Assembly (NCBI GenBank): GCA_045589595.1
Contig: JAZNPK010000010.1
Span: 68,761-132,760, forward strand
Length of the DNA stretch: 64,000 nt
Source of the DNA: SIG77 sp045589595
GTDB taxonomy: Bacteria > Verrucomicrobiota > Lentisphaeria > Victivallales > UBA1829
Direction: 5' to 3'
The position numbers and the translations under genes were made by a program. Below, one piece after another: positions 8,995 through 18,185 of this stretch; positions within the stretch are counted from its first letter, which is position 1; each line of letters begins with the position of its first letter. A model generated the notes under the pieces. That model saw only the letters and a list, made by a program, of their open reading frames with translations, did not search any database and was not told where the DNA came from.

Positions 8995-10932
8995 ATGAAC
9001 CTGAAAAAAATGTTCCTGACCTGTCTTGCCATCGGGACCGCGTTGACCGGAGCCGCCGGACAAAATGCGCCCGATGTGCCGGAAAATACCAAGATCGTCA
9101 AAGCCGCATTCGGCGATGCCCCGGCTGAAGTGCGGTCCGATTTTTATTCCATCCCGGAAGGAAAAGCCGTTCCGCCCAGTTCCTTTTCGGCGAAATGCGA
9201 CATGACGGGCATCACGTTCTCCATCCGGTTTGCTTCTGCAGACGGATCCCCGATCCCGGATACCCGCAACGCCCTTGAATTTTATTTTCAGCCCATGGAA
9301 CTGGAACATCCCCTGCAGTATTATCAGTTCTACGGTATTCTGCGCAACGAAGCGCCCTGTCCGGAATCGATCCGCGGCAGTCTGACGGATCTCGGGATCC
9401 CGTGGAATCCCAGCCGCGATATCGCGCCCTGTTACTACTATTATCAGGCTCCGCCGGAACAGTTTCCCTATCTGCGTCATTATCAGGTGCAGACGGTCTA
9501 TCAGAAAGATGCAGTGGATATAACCATCTTTATTCCGTGGTGCGAATTTGTGACCGTTCTTCCCTTTGATGAAAACGGGAAAGGCAAAGCGTGGCGGTTC
9601 AATGTTGCCCGCGCTATCGGGAACGACCTCTTCACGTGGCAGGGAAATCTCCACAGACACAAAACATGGGGTTTGCTCCAGTTCCCCGATCTGACCGCGG
9701 ATCAGGTCAAGGCTCTGTACCGGAACGCCATTCTGCAGATCTGTGATGCCGGACCGTGGCTGCCGCGCTGGAACTTCAAACGGAGTTCCATTCCCGCCGG
9801 CAGAGAAAAACTTTCCGCCGAACTCAAACAGCGCAAAGCACAGATCCCCGCCGATCCCGCCGCCCTTTCTGTGAAGGAATGGAAAGATCTTGCCGTGGAT
9901 ACCCGTTATGTGGCAGGCGGCAGACGACATATCGTCAGCTGGAACAGCCGGGAGAAAGAACCGGAAAAATCCGGCTGGACAAAGTCTTACAACAAGGCGG
10001 AAAAGAAACTCACCTGGACTTATACTTTCACCAAACCGGTCACAAACGGCTGGTTCTCCGATGTGGAACTGCACGCACACCGGAACAAAGAAGTCGGCGC
10101 TGTTGAGATCGAACTGGATGGAAAGAAAGCCCCTGCCGGTGCGCGGCATTGGCAGTTCGGTGCGGCAAAAGCCGGTTCTGTTCTCCGGATCACTTACTCC
10201 AATACGGTATCGAACGGTATCGGTGATATCTGCGACCTTTACGGCGGTCTGCTCCCGGTGGATCCCTCAATCAGAGATTCCAGAACGGCGCTTGAACCTC
10301 TCCCGACACGCGGCGGCGGTATCCCGACTCCGGCGTTTATCTGTCATCATACAGAAAACAGTCTGACGATCCTGCGGAAACGCCCCAAAGTCATCTGGTA
10401 CGGCGGCGCGATGCTGAACGGATTGGGGTTCCGTAAATCTCTGATCGAATTTGATAAAAAATACGGTTCCATCAACTGCGGCACTGTGAATGACGGCGGA
10501 CAGCAGCGCAAGACCCTCTGGCGTATCGGCAACAGCGTGATCGATGAGGTCAAACCGGAATATATCGTGTTCCAGACCGATGTGTCGAAAGGCGCCGTTC
10601 CCGTTGTGGAAGAGATCTTCAAACTGATCCACAAGATGAGCCCCGATACAAAGATCATCGCCATTTCCTGTATGCCGGGCAAACGCAACGCTGCCATCCG
10701 CAAGCCGGATGAAGAATATATCGTCTTCAATGAAGAAATGAAAGCCGTTGCCGGAAAACTCAAGGACTATGTGCGCTATATCGATCTCTCCGGAGATTTC
10801 TACGATAAGGACGGCAGACTGAAAACCGAACTGATCGCGACACACTCCATCTATTACGCCGATTGCATCTATCAGCACTGGTGCGACGCCGTTGCTGAGA
10901 TCATCGAGAGCGACAGAAAAAACGCGAAGTAA
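8995..10932 (+). CDS. Secreted CBM9/DOMON-like plus SGNH-like protein
   Basis: A 645-residue exported protein with a signal peptide (residues 1-22). The N-terminal ~260 residues resemble the beta-sandwich modules (CBM9/DOMON type) of PVC carbohydrate locus proteins, with many aromatics (PCYYYYQAPPEQFPY). The middle is a second beta-rich segment. The last ~190 residues start RPKVIWYGGAMLNGLGF and follow the SGNH order (EYIVFQTDV, MSPDTKIIAISCMPGKRN, a late His). The block I Ser appears to be replaced (YGGAML), so activity is doubtful. GGAG sits 9 bases before the ATG. It converges with the glycosidase gene 6 bases downstream. Family names are tentative. Confidence 0.6.
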   Translation: MNLKKMFLTCLAIGTALTGAAGQNAPDVPENTKIVKAAFGDAPAEVRSDFYSIPEGKAVPPSSFSAKCDMTGITFSIRFASADGSPIPDTRNALEFYFQPMELEHPLQYYQFYGILRNEAPCPESIRGSLTDLGIPWNPSRDIAPCYYYYQAPPEQFPYLRHYQVQTVYQKDAVDITIFIPWCEFVTVLPFDENGKGKAWRFNVARAIGNDLFTWQGNLHRHKTWGLLQFPDLTADQVKALYRNAILQICDAGPWLPRWNFKRSSIPAGREKLSAELKQRKAQIPADPAALSVKEWKDLAVDTRYVAGGRRHIVSWNSREKEPEKSGWTKSYNKAEKKLTWTYTFTKPVTNGWFSDVELHAHRNKEVGAVEIELDGKKAPAGARHWQFGAAKAGSVLRITYSNTVSNGIGDICDLYGGLLPVDPSIRDSRTALEPLPTRGGGIPTPAFICHHTENSLTILRKRPKVIWYGGAMLNGLGFRKSLIEFDKKYGSINCGTVNDGGQQRKTLWRIGNSVIDEVKPEYIVFQTDVSKGAVPVVEEIFKLIHKMSPDTKIIAISCMPGKRNAAIRKPDEEYIVFNEEMKAVAGKLKDYVRYIDLSGDFYDKDGRLKTELIATHSIYYADCIYQHWCDAVAEIIESDRKNAK

Positions 10933-10938
10933 AAACGC

Positions 10939-12921
10939 TTACTTTTCCTGCCGGAAACAGTGAACGACTGTGCATCCGGCAGGATAGACTGTTTCTGTGC
11001 CGCTGCAGCGGATCACCGTTCTTTCCCGGTCCGCGATCACATCAAAAACGTGTCCGAAAGCGTGGATGTTCCGGAGGCTGATCTCCGGACATTCCGCCGG
11101 GATCCGCGGTGTAACCTTGAAGGAACGGAAGGACATCGGTTCCAGTCCGAAAAGTCCTTCTGTAATGATCCGGCAGAAAAGGGCACTCTCTGCTGAAAGA
11201 TGCCGTTTGTTGCCTTCCGGCCATGCTTCGATCGGGTAGGGGACGTGATCCCCCAGCAGACGGTGACAGGTGTACGACATCAGTTTTTCAAAAGTTTCGT
11301 CCACATTTCCGGCAATGAATGCGCCGCGCAATGCGTAAAGCAGACTGCGGTCCCAGTAAGTGGCGGCACCTTCTTCGCACATCATCCCGTCATTTGCCCA
11401 GAGATATTCCGAGTAAAGCGCCGCGACCGTATCATCCGCCCGGTTCAACAACCCCATGCAGAGCGGGATCCCGATCCACGACCGGAGCGTGGAGTTCCCC
11501 TCATAATAACGGTATGTGTTGAAGCCGTGCAGCTCCGCGCCGAAATACTGTTCCATATCTTCCGCCAGCTGTTGAGCCTGTTCACGGTACCGGATCACAA
11601 CTTCCGGATCGGCGTTGAGTGATTCCGCCAGACGGGACGCGGAACAGAGCGCACCGTAATACAATGCCGATGTACAGAGATTGGCGGTCCCGCTCTGGAA
11701 TCTGCCTTCCATTTCATCGGTATCGGAACGGACAACACCCGCTTCGTTCCGGTTTCTGCGACAGTATTCCAGGCACCATTCCACTCCGGGAGCCAGTTTC
11801 AGCGCCCATTCCGGATTGCCGCATGTCAGGGCAAAACGGGATGCGCCGTACGCCCACATCGCGGCATCGCCCCGGTCTTTCGCCCCCTCCCAGATATCGA
11901 AACCTTCCGAGATCACAGAACTGGGAATATGATAAAAATCCGGTCCCATAAAGGGCATGTAATGGTGATACGCGTTGCGGGATGCTTCCAGCACCAGCGC
12001 GTCACCGGTCCACGCGAACCACGGTCCGGCATATTCCACCTGATCGTTGCACCAGGTGGCGGCGTAATAACTTTCTCCGCCCGGACCGTGCATATAACCG
12101 CCGCGGGTCCGAAAAATACTTTCCCCGGCACGGAGTTTGCAGAAATGAAATGCCGTATCCAGTTCAGCGATACCGGTTTCCAGTTGGATCGGCGCTGTCA
12201 GTTCCCGGATGCGTTCGAGCCGGTTGAGATATTCCGCAACGCTGTCGAGGCGTTTTTTTTCCACATCGGCAGTTCTTGCTGTGATCTGCAGATACAGATC
12301 CGCTTTGGCATGCGGTGCGAGTTCAAGCGCATCTTCACCCATATCGCAATCGACAAGATACACGCCTCTGGCGCCGCGGCTGATCAGTTCGGTGTGATTG
12401 TTGCGGACTGTGATCCGGACCGGTTCTTCTCCCTCATTGGTAAGAATGAACCAGATGAAAGACGCCGGTGCATCGTTGGATGGATAAATGATGCGATCCA
12501 CACGCAGTCCCGGCACATCGCTGCGGCTGTTGATCCGCATGATGCCGTTGAACATCACTTCTTCCGGATACTCCACAAGCGCCTTGTCATCGACTTCAAA
12601 ATATGGCAGATAACCAGTGGGGCGTCCGCCTGATGAGACCGTTTTGCCGTCTTCCGGCGGGACTCCTGTTTTCAGGTTGGCCTGAAACGATGCGTGGGTC
12701 ATATTCGGGATCAGACGCAGCATGGGGAAAACACAATGCAGTTCCTGAAATCCCGATCCGTCGCTGTTCACGCCGTAATAAATAACGAGCGCAGTTTCCT
12801 TCCCTGCCGTTTCCACATGATCGCTGTGAGGGATCGGCGTTTTGCCGACCTGCCAGCGGATCCCTTTGCCGTCATCGGTGATATGCCAGTAACGGTCTGT
12901 GTACCATTTTTCTTTATCCAT
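10939..12921 (-). CDS. Six-hairpin ((alpha/alpha)6) glycoside hydrolase-like protein
   Basis: A 660-residue protein without a signal peptide, so probably cytoplasmic. An N-terminal beta-sandwich (about residues 1-230) precedes an alpha-helical barrel (about 240-590) rich in W/Y/E clusters such as WCNDQVEYAGPWFAW and EGAATYWDRSLLYALRG, followed by a small C-terminal beta domain. This is the layout of GH65/GH78/GH94-type inverting glycosidases. No family can be fixed by eye, and Glu/Asp in the barrel are only candidate catalysts. It starts 4 bases after the GH39-like gene, so the two form an operon and likely act on the same oligosaccharide. Confidence 0.65.
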   Translation of the reverse strand: MDKEKWYTDRYWHITDDGKGIRWQVGKTPIPHSDHVETAGKETALVIYYGVNSDGSGFQELHCVFPMLRLIPNMTHASFQANLKTGVPPEDGKTVSSGGRPTGYLPYFEVDDKALVEYPEEVMFNGIMRINSRSDVPGLRVDRIIYPSNDAPASFIWFILTNEGEEPVRITVRNNHTELISRGARGVYLVDCDMGEDALELAPHAKADLYLQITARTADVEKKRLDSVAEYLNRLERIRELTAPIQLETGIAELDTAFHFCKLRAGESIFRTRGGYMHGPGGESYYAATWCNDQVEYAGPWFAWTGDALVLEASRNAYHHYMPFMGPDFYHIPSSVISEGFDIWEGAKDRGDAAMWAYGASRFALTCGNPEWALKLAPGVEWCLEYCRRNRNEAGVVRSDTDEMEGRFQSGTANLCTSALYYGALCSASRLAESLNADPEVVIRYREQAQQLAEDMEQYFGAELHGFNTYRYYEGNSTLRSWIGIPLCMGLLNRADDTVAALYSEYLWANDGMMCEEGAATYWDRSLLYALRGAFIAGNVDETFEKLMSYTCHRLLGDHVPYPIEAWPEGNKRHLSAESALFCRIITEGLFGLEPMSFRSFKVTPRIPAECPEISLRNIHAFGHVFDVIADRERTVIRCSGTETVYPAGCTVVHCFRQEK

Positions 12922-12925
12922 CGGA

Positions 12926-14230
12926 TCACTTGACGGTCAGGAGCGTAATGGAATAGGGGTTCAGGCTGCCGGTAAAATTACAGAGTCCGTAGTTGTAAGC
13001 TTCGTCTGTCAGACGGCAGGATGTGATTTCTTTTCCGCCGAGATCAAGATCCAGTTCCACTGTTTCGTTGCTGTAATTTACGATCATAACAGCGCCTTCC
13101 GGATCGCCGTCAGCGGCAGCAACAAACAGATCTTCCGTATCAGAAATCGCTTCCACCTGCACTTTGCGGCGGTAAAGTTCATTGAAGGCGGGGAACGCCC
13201 AATAGGATTTCAGCGGGAGCTGCGACATCGGATCGAAGAGACCGCCGTAAATACTGGTGCCGATGCGTGCATCGTAGAACATCCCGATATCCACGGGCGA
13301 GTTCTGCATGGAGAGAATGAATCCTGCCGTTGCCGCCGCGTGACATGCCGTGCCGCGTTTTGCGGGCATACAGTTCCATTCATTCAGGTGCTGTTCTGCG
13401 TGACCGTAGCCGTATTCTTTCAGTTTTTCCGCCACATAATTGGCGTAAAGCCCCGTCTGTTTCGGTTCATCGTAAGAGTGCCAGGAGAAGAAATCCAGCG
13501 GCGTGTTGTGGTCTTTGATATACTGCATGAACTTGAGGAAGGCATCCAGAAAACTCTGATCTTTCTCAAGCCTTTTGATGTTTGTATCGTTCACCGGTCC
13601 ATGATCTTTCAGGATGTAGAAGCCGCAGGACGCGTAACCGCCGATCATGATCTCCGGAAATTCTTCTTTCAGAAGTTTTGCTGTAACATCGTAAAGTTCC
13701 ATATACTGTTCCCACGTGCCGGTCCACATGCACCGTCTGCCGTATTCACATTCCGGCTCGTTCCAGATTTCCCAGTATTTGATATTGTAATGATAACCGT
13801 TCGCCCAGCCTTTTGTGTAGTGGCGGATCACTCCGGCACAGATCTTTGCCCATTTGTGGAAATCTTTGGGGGGATTGACATGGTATGCTTTCCGCCAGAC
13901 TTCGTTTTCAATGGTCACGCCCAGACGGAAATAAGGTTCAACTTTCGCCTTGAAAAGACTTTCGATCAGGGGATCGGTCCAGGTGAAATCGTAAGATTCA
14001 GGATCGTCCGGGTCTGCATCAAAATTACGGAAAACATTGGGGATATCCACAAATTTTCCGCCGCCGAAGCCGCCGCCCACATCGTGCAGACGGGAGTAGG
14101 GAATACCCGCTTCCGTGAGATAGTGGAACAGTTTATCGCTTGTCCAGCCGAGGATCGGGGGCTGACCGACAGCGTGAACGGGTTTGATTTTTCCGGTTGT
14201 TTTTGAGAAATCGACGGTGATTTTAGCCAT
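12926..14230 (-). CDS. GH39-like glycosidase (beta-xylosidase/iduronidase clan A fold)
   Basis: A 434-residue clan GH-A (beta/alpha)8 enzyme without signal peptide. The acid/base motif is YWEIWNEPE (Glu158), and the nucleophile candidate is Glu284 in HLNEWN. SWHSYD and the C-terminal beta-sandwich after residue 340 fit GH39 (beta-xylosidase, alpha-L-iduronidase). Length is normal. The enzyme probably cleaves oligosaccharides imported into the cytoplasm. It is the first gene of a two-gene minus-strand operon with the six-hairpin enzyme. It faces away from the GH28 gene. Confidence 0.78.
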   Translation of the reverse strand: MAKITVDFSKTTGKIKPVHAVGQPPILGWTSDKLFHYLTEAGIPYSRLHDVGGGFGGGKFVDIPNVFRNFDADPDDPESYDFTWTDPLIESLFKAKVEPYFRLGVTIENEVWRKAYHVNPPKDFHKWAKICAGVIRHYTKGWANGYHYNIKYWEIWNEPECEYGRRCMWTGTWEQYMELYDVTAKLLKEEFPEIMIGGYASCGFYILKDHGPVNDTNIKRLEKDQSFLDAFLKFMQYIKDHNTPLDFFSWHSYDEPKQTGLYANYVAEKLKEYGYGHAEQHLNEWNCMPAKRGTACHAAATAGFILSMQNSPVDIGMFYDARIGTSIYGGLFDPMSQLPLKSYWAFPAFNELYRRKVQVEAISDTEDLFVAAADGDPEGAVMIVNYSNETVELDLDLGGKEITSCRLTDEAYNYGLCNFTGSLNPYSITLLTVK

Positions 14231-14468
14231 GGCGTTTCATCCTTCATCTGTTAAAGTTGCAGGTCGCTGAATGTCACTATAATATCTCAACCGGAAAAAA
14301 CAAGATGTAAAATCGCAGCGACACCCCGTTTTTTACAAAAATATTTTATTCCGGATTTGATTTGTGATGATGATTTTTTGCCGCTTTTTCTCCGGTTTGA
14401 GGTTGCTTTTCTATTCTGCTGTATTATGTTAAGAAAGTTTCCCACCAAAACGATACAGGAGTTCCTTT

Positions 14469-15815
14469 ATGATCTGTAACATTTGTGATTACGGTGCTGT
14501 TCCCGACGGCGTTACCATGAACACGGCAGCGATCCAGTCCGCCATTGATACCTGCGCTGAAAACGGCGGCGGAACGGTTCTTGTTCCTGCCGGACTTTTT
14601 ATGACGGGCAGTCTTTTCCTCCGTTCCCATGTGGAACTGCATCTCGCCCACGGCTCTGTCCTGAAAGCAAGTTCCGATCTGGCAGATTACAATGCTTTGG
14701 ATGCCTATCCGCAGAATATGTCATCCGAAGCAGAACGCTGGAAGGGACATCATGTTGTGATGGGGATCGAGATTGAAGATGCCGCCATTACCGGTACCGG
14801 TTGTATTGACGGAAACGGTGTTGCATTTTTTGCGGAACTGCGTCCGGATTCCTATCGCGGCGAACTCTCGTGGCGCGACGGATACTGCAATGTGAAAGAT
14901 AATGAGATCCGCCGTCCCGGACAGATGATCGTTTTTGCGGAAAGCAAAAATATTGTGATTCAGGATGTATTCTTCCGTGATTCCACCTGCTGGACGATCC
15001 TGATCCACGGCTGTGAAGAAGTCCGGATCCGTGGCGTGAAAATCAAAAATCCCGGCTGGAATGCCAATACGGACGGGATCGATATTGACTGCAGCCGGAA
15101 TGTGACCATCAGCGACTGTCTGATCGATACGGGGGATGATGCACTGACGTTGCGCGGTTCGTTCCGCACGCTCAAGGATCAGACCCGGATCTGTGAAAAT
15201 ATTGCTGTTTCCAATTGCGTCTGCCATGCCAGAGCATGCGGTATCCGGATCGGCGTCGGGAACGGTACGATCCGCAATGCGGTCTTTTCCAATATCACTT
15301 TTGCCGGCAGCGGTGCGGGGATCCAGATCCAGAGCAGTTATTGGGCGCAGGGGAAGGGTGTGGATATTTCCAATCTGCGTTTCGTCAATATCAACTGCCG
15401 CGGCGCGGCGTATCCGGTGAATATCGGACCGGGCATGGAAACCGCCACCGCACAAATCGAGGATATCGTTTTTTCACAATGCACATTTGAAGTGTTCTAT
15501 CCTCTGACGCTTTCCGGGAATGCACAGACGCGCCCGCGGAACATCCGTTTTGAAAATGTAGATTTCATCGTTGCCGATGCGCCTCATCCCTTCCGTGAAT
15601 ATCCCGCGCCGGAAATCTTTTTGCGTCTGTCCGCGGTGGACGATATTACATTCCGTGCGTCCCGCATCCATTGGAAAACGAAAGATCCGTGGTGGAAACA
15701 GACGCTTGCCGTTCAGGATGTGAACGATCTTGAGATCGCTCCCGACTGCCGTTTCCCCGAGCCGGAAAATCATACCGGAACACTGTCTTTGGATGAACGC
15801 CCTTTTGCCACCTGA
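14469..15815 (+). CDS. GH28-like glycoside hydrolase (polygalacturonase family)
   Basis: A 448-residue right-handed parallel beta-helix. Its N-terminal motif YGAVPDGVTMNTAAIQSAI is typical of pectate-lyase-like GH28 proteins. The GH28 catalytic blocks are NTDGID (200-205) and GDDALTL (Asp223-Asp224). The usual G-H-G and R-I-K blocks are diverged (ARACGIRIG). There is no signal peptide, so it probably hydrolyses alpha-linked uronic acid or rhamnose-containing oligosaccharides inside the cell. It begins the plus-strand run GH28 - sialidase-like - sialidase-like. Confidence 0.8.
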   Translation: MICNICDYGAVPDGVTMNTAAIQSAIDTCAENGGGTVLVPAGLFMTGSLFLRSHVELHLAHGSVLKASSDLADYNALDAYPQNMSSEAERWKGHHVVMGIEIEDAAITGTGCIDGNGVAFFAELRPDSYRGELSWRDGYCNVKDNEIRRPGQMIVFAESKNIVIQDVFFRDSTCWTILIHGCEEVRIRGVKIKNPGWNANTDGIDIDCSRNVTISDCLIDTGDDALTLRGSFRTLKDQTRICENIAVSNCVCHARACGIRIGVGNGTIRNAVFSNITFAGSGAGIQIQSSYWAQGKGVDISNLRFVNINCRGAAYPVNIGPGMETATAQIEDIVFSQCTFEVFYPLTLSGNAQTRPRNIRFENVDFIVADAPHPFREYPAPEIFLRLSAVDDITFRASRIHWKTKDPWWKQTLAVQDVNDLEIAPDCRFPEPENHTGTLSLDERPFAT

Positions 15816-15857
15816 TCGTTTGTCGCAGAGTTGCAATATAATGAAAGAAAACAGAAG

Positions 15858-16955
15858 ATGGATTCTGAAAAAGTTTTGAGATTGAGCGCAACGGAAGAAC
15901 ACAACCGCAATTCGGAAGGCTCTTTCGTCGAGTTGAAAGACGGCACGATTCTTTTTGCATATTCCCGCTACAGCAGCGAAGGGTGGAACGATCACGCCAA
16001 AGCAGATATCGTCCTGATCCGGTCGGAAGACTTCGGCAGAACCTGGAGCGAACCGGAAGTGCTGGTGGAACGCCCCGCCGGTCCCGGCAACGTGATGAGC
16101 GTTTCTATGCTCCGTCTTCAAAGCGGCAGGATCTGTATGTGTTACGGAAAAAAACAATATATCGGAAATTGTATCGACGCCCGTCCCCTTCTGAAATATT
16201 CCGATGATGAAGGCAGGACTTGGAGCAAGCCGGAATATATCGTTGCCATGCCCGGATATTATGTGACGAACAACGACCGCCTGATCCAGTTGAAATCCGG
16301 CAGACTGCTCCTGCCGACTGCAAATCACCGTTGGGCAGGGGTGGATAATCAGCCGGACAATTTCACGATCGATCATCGCGCGGTGGATTATGTCTTTTAC
16401 TCCGATGATGACGGCGTAACGTGGCACGAAGCGCCGGACTGGATCCTGCCCGGTACCGACAGCGGATACAGCGGACTTCAGGAGCCGGGCGTGATCGAAC
16501 TGGAAAACGGAAATGTCATGCTCTGGGCGCGGACCGATCGGGGATGTCAATACAAAGCCTTTTCTTACGATGGCGGTATGAACTGGACAGGTGCCGTTCC
16601 CGCCCCGGAATTTCTCAGCGGCTGTTCCCCATTGAGCATGAAGCGGGACCCCGTGTCCGGTGACCTTGTGGCTGTCTGGAACGATCAGAAACCGCGCTAC
16701 GGAATGAAACAGGATCCAAGCGTCATGGAAGCGTGGGCGTGGGACCGGACGCCTTATGTGATCGCATTCAGTTCCGATAACGGTGTGACGTGGACCGGAC
16801 ATCAGGCGTTTGAAACTGAGCCGGACAGCGGGTTCTGTTATTGTGCCATTCATTTCAACAGTGACGGATCATTTCTTCTGGCGTACTGCTCCGGCGGGCG
16901 CCGTTACGGCACAGGGATCCTGCAGGATATCACGATCCGCCGCTGCACCCGATAA
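15858..16955 (+). CDS. Sialidase-like (exo-alpha-sialidase/BNR) protein, first copy
   Basis: A 365-residue six-bladed beta-propeller with five recognisable Asp boxes (S-x-D-x-G-x-T-W): SEDFGRTW, SDDEGRTW, SDDDGVTW, SYDGGMNW and SSDNGVTW. The order and length fit the cytoplasmic sialidase/glycosyl hydrolase family common in Lentisphaerota, and there is no signal peptide. The ATG at 15858 is chosen because the protein then begins just before RLSATEEHNRNSEGSF. An in-frame TTG at 15831 would add nine residues. No clear Arg triad can be confirmed, so the sugar may not be sialic acid. It lies 42 bases after GH28 and 12 bases before the second copy. Confidence 0.8.
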   Translation: MDSEKVLRLSATEEHNRNSEGSFVELKDGTILFAYSRYSSEGWNDHAKADIVLIRSEDFGRTWSEPEVLVERPAGPGNVMSVSMLRLQSGRICMCYGKKQYIGNCIDARPLLKYSDDEGRTWSKPEYIVAMPGYYVTNNDRLIQLKSGRLLLPTANHRWAGVDNQPDNFTIDHRAVDYVFYSDDDGVTWHEAPDWILPGTDSGYSGLQEPGVIELENGNVMLWARTDRGCQYKAFSYDGGMNWTGAVPAPEFLSGCSPLSMKRDPVSGDLVAVWNDQKPRYGMKQDPSVMEAWAWDRTPYVIAFSSDNGVTWTGHQAFETEPDSGFCYCAIHFNSDGSFLLAYCSGGRRYGTGILQDITIRRCTR

Positions 16956-16967
16956 GGAGTTTTCTTT

Positions 16968-18128
16968 ATGAGATTTATCGCTGATGAACGGATGATCTAT
17001 CATTCGCCGTATCCTCAGGATCTTTATTGTTATACCCCGTGGCTGGAACATGCGTTCAACGGCAGGATCATTGCATCTTTTGATGTTTCCGGCAGCGCAT
17101 TGAAACTGGAGAAGGGACCCAGATCCGGCAGAGGTGATTACTCCGGAAATCAGCTGCGGATCTATGTGTCCGACGATCACGGCGCAACGTGGCGCGAAAC
17201 CGGCAGACTCCCGATGCTTCACGCCCGGGTGATCCCTGCGGGAAAATGTCTTTACGCCATCGGACACGCCGGAAAACTTCTCGTTTCCAAAAGCACGGAC
17301 AACGGAGAGACCTGGGGCGAACCTGTCTGTCTTGAGGATCAGGCGCCGTGGCATCAGAGCGCCTGTGCTTATGAGCGGATCGACGGCAGGATCTATATCA
17401 CGATGGAGCAGATCCCGAACAACAAAGCCGGAGCCGGTGATCCCGTACTGATGTGCGCAGATGAAAACGATGACCTTACCGATGTGAAGAACTGGCGTTT
17501 TTCCAACATCGCTGAATTTCAGACCATTGCCAAAGCCGCGCCCCCTCTCGGAACACGGCATCCCGGCGCGTGGCTGGAATCAAATGTGGTGCTGGAACGC
17601 AATCCGGAAAGCCGTTTTTACGGTCAGCTTCTGGTCTTTCTGCGGACGCTTGATCCCATTCATCCCGACACTGCCGCCATGCTGGTCGCAGGTGAACGGG
17701 AAGACGGAACGCTCTATCTGGAACGGAACACTGAACCTTATTTCGATTCCGTTTATCTGCCGTTCCCCGGCGGTTATATGAAATTCCATATCCTGTGGGA
17801 CGAAAAAAGCCGTCTTTACTGGATGATCGCCTCACGCGCACGGAAATATTCCATGATCGCGGAGGATGCCCGGTATATGGAACTCAACTGTTTTCAGGAA
17901 CGGCGTCAGCTGGAACTGTTCTATTCCGGCAATGCGTTCGACTGGTGTTCTGCGGGCGTGGTCGCATGCGGCGAAACGGAACACGAATCACGCCATTACG
18001 CCTCGATCCTGATCAATGGCGACGATATGCTGGTCCTGAGCCGTTCCGGTGATAAAAATGCCAAAAACACCCACGATACGGATATGATCACGCTTCACCG
18101 GATCAAAGATTTCAGAACTTTTGCCTGA
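16968..18128 (+). CDS. Sialidase-like beta-propeller protein, second copy
   Basis: A 386-residue propeller with Asp boxes SDDHGATW and STDNGETW and diverged later blades. It lacks a signal peptide. It is only distantly similar to the preceding gene, so it is a family neighbour and not a recent duplicate. The start has AAGGAG 8 bases upstream. It is the last gene of the plus-strand run GH28/sialidase/sialidase. Substrate unknown; a role with the GH28 enzyme on acidic sugars is inferred from position. Confidence 0.75.
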   Translation: MRFIADERMIYHSPYPQDLYCYTPWLEHAFNGRIIASFDVSGSALKLEKGPRSGRGDYSGNQLRIYVSDDHGATWRETGRLPMLHARVIPAGKCLYAIGHAGKLLVSKSTDNGETWGEPVCLEDQAPWHQSACAYERIDGRIYITMEQIPNNKAGAGDPVLMCADENDDLTDVKNWRFSNIAEFQTIAKAAPPLGTRHPGAWLESNVVLERNPESRFYGQLLVFLRTLDPIHPDTAAMLVAGEREDGTLYLERNTEPYFDSVYLPFPGGYMKFHILWDEKSRLYWMIASRARKYSMIAEDARYMELNCFQERRQLELFYSGNAFDWCSAGVVACGETEHESRHYASILINGDDMLVLSRSGDKNAKNTHDTDMITLHRIKDFRTFA

Positions 18129-18137
18129 TTGCAAAAA

Positions 18138-18165
18138 ATCCCGGTGCGGTGATGCCGACCGGGAT
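18138..18165. terminator. Bidirectional terminator between convergent genes
   Basis: The 8-bp stem ATCCCGGT (18138-18145) / ACCGGGAT (18158-18165) is followed by TTTTTTGC on the minus strand, ending the Gfo/Idh/MocA transcript. The plus side has only a weak T-rich tail. Confidence 0.65.
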
Positions 18166-18185
18166 CCATTTTCATTGAAAACAGA

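Noticed and set aside
12899..14206. 435-codon plus-strand frame opposite the GH39-like gene
   Set aside because: GH39 motifs with both catalytic Glu are on the minus strand; this one lacks an RBS.
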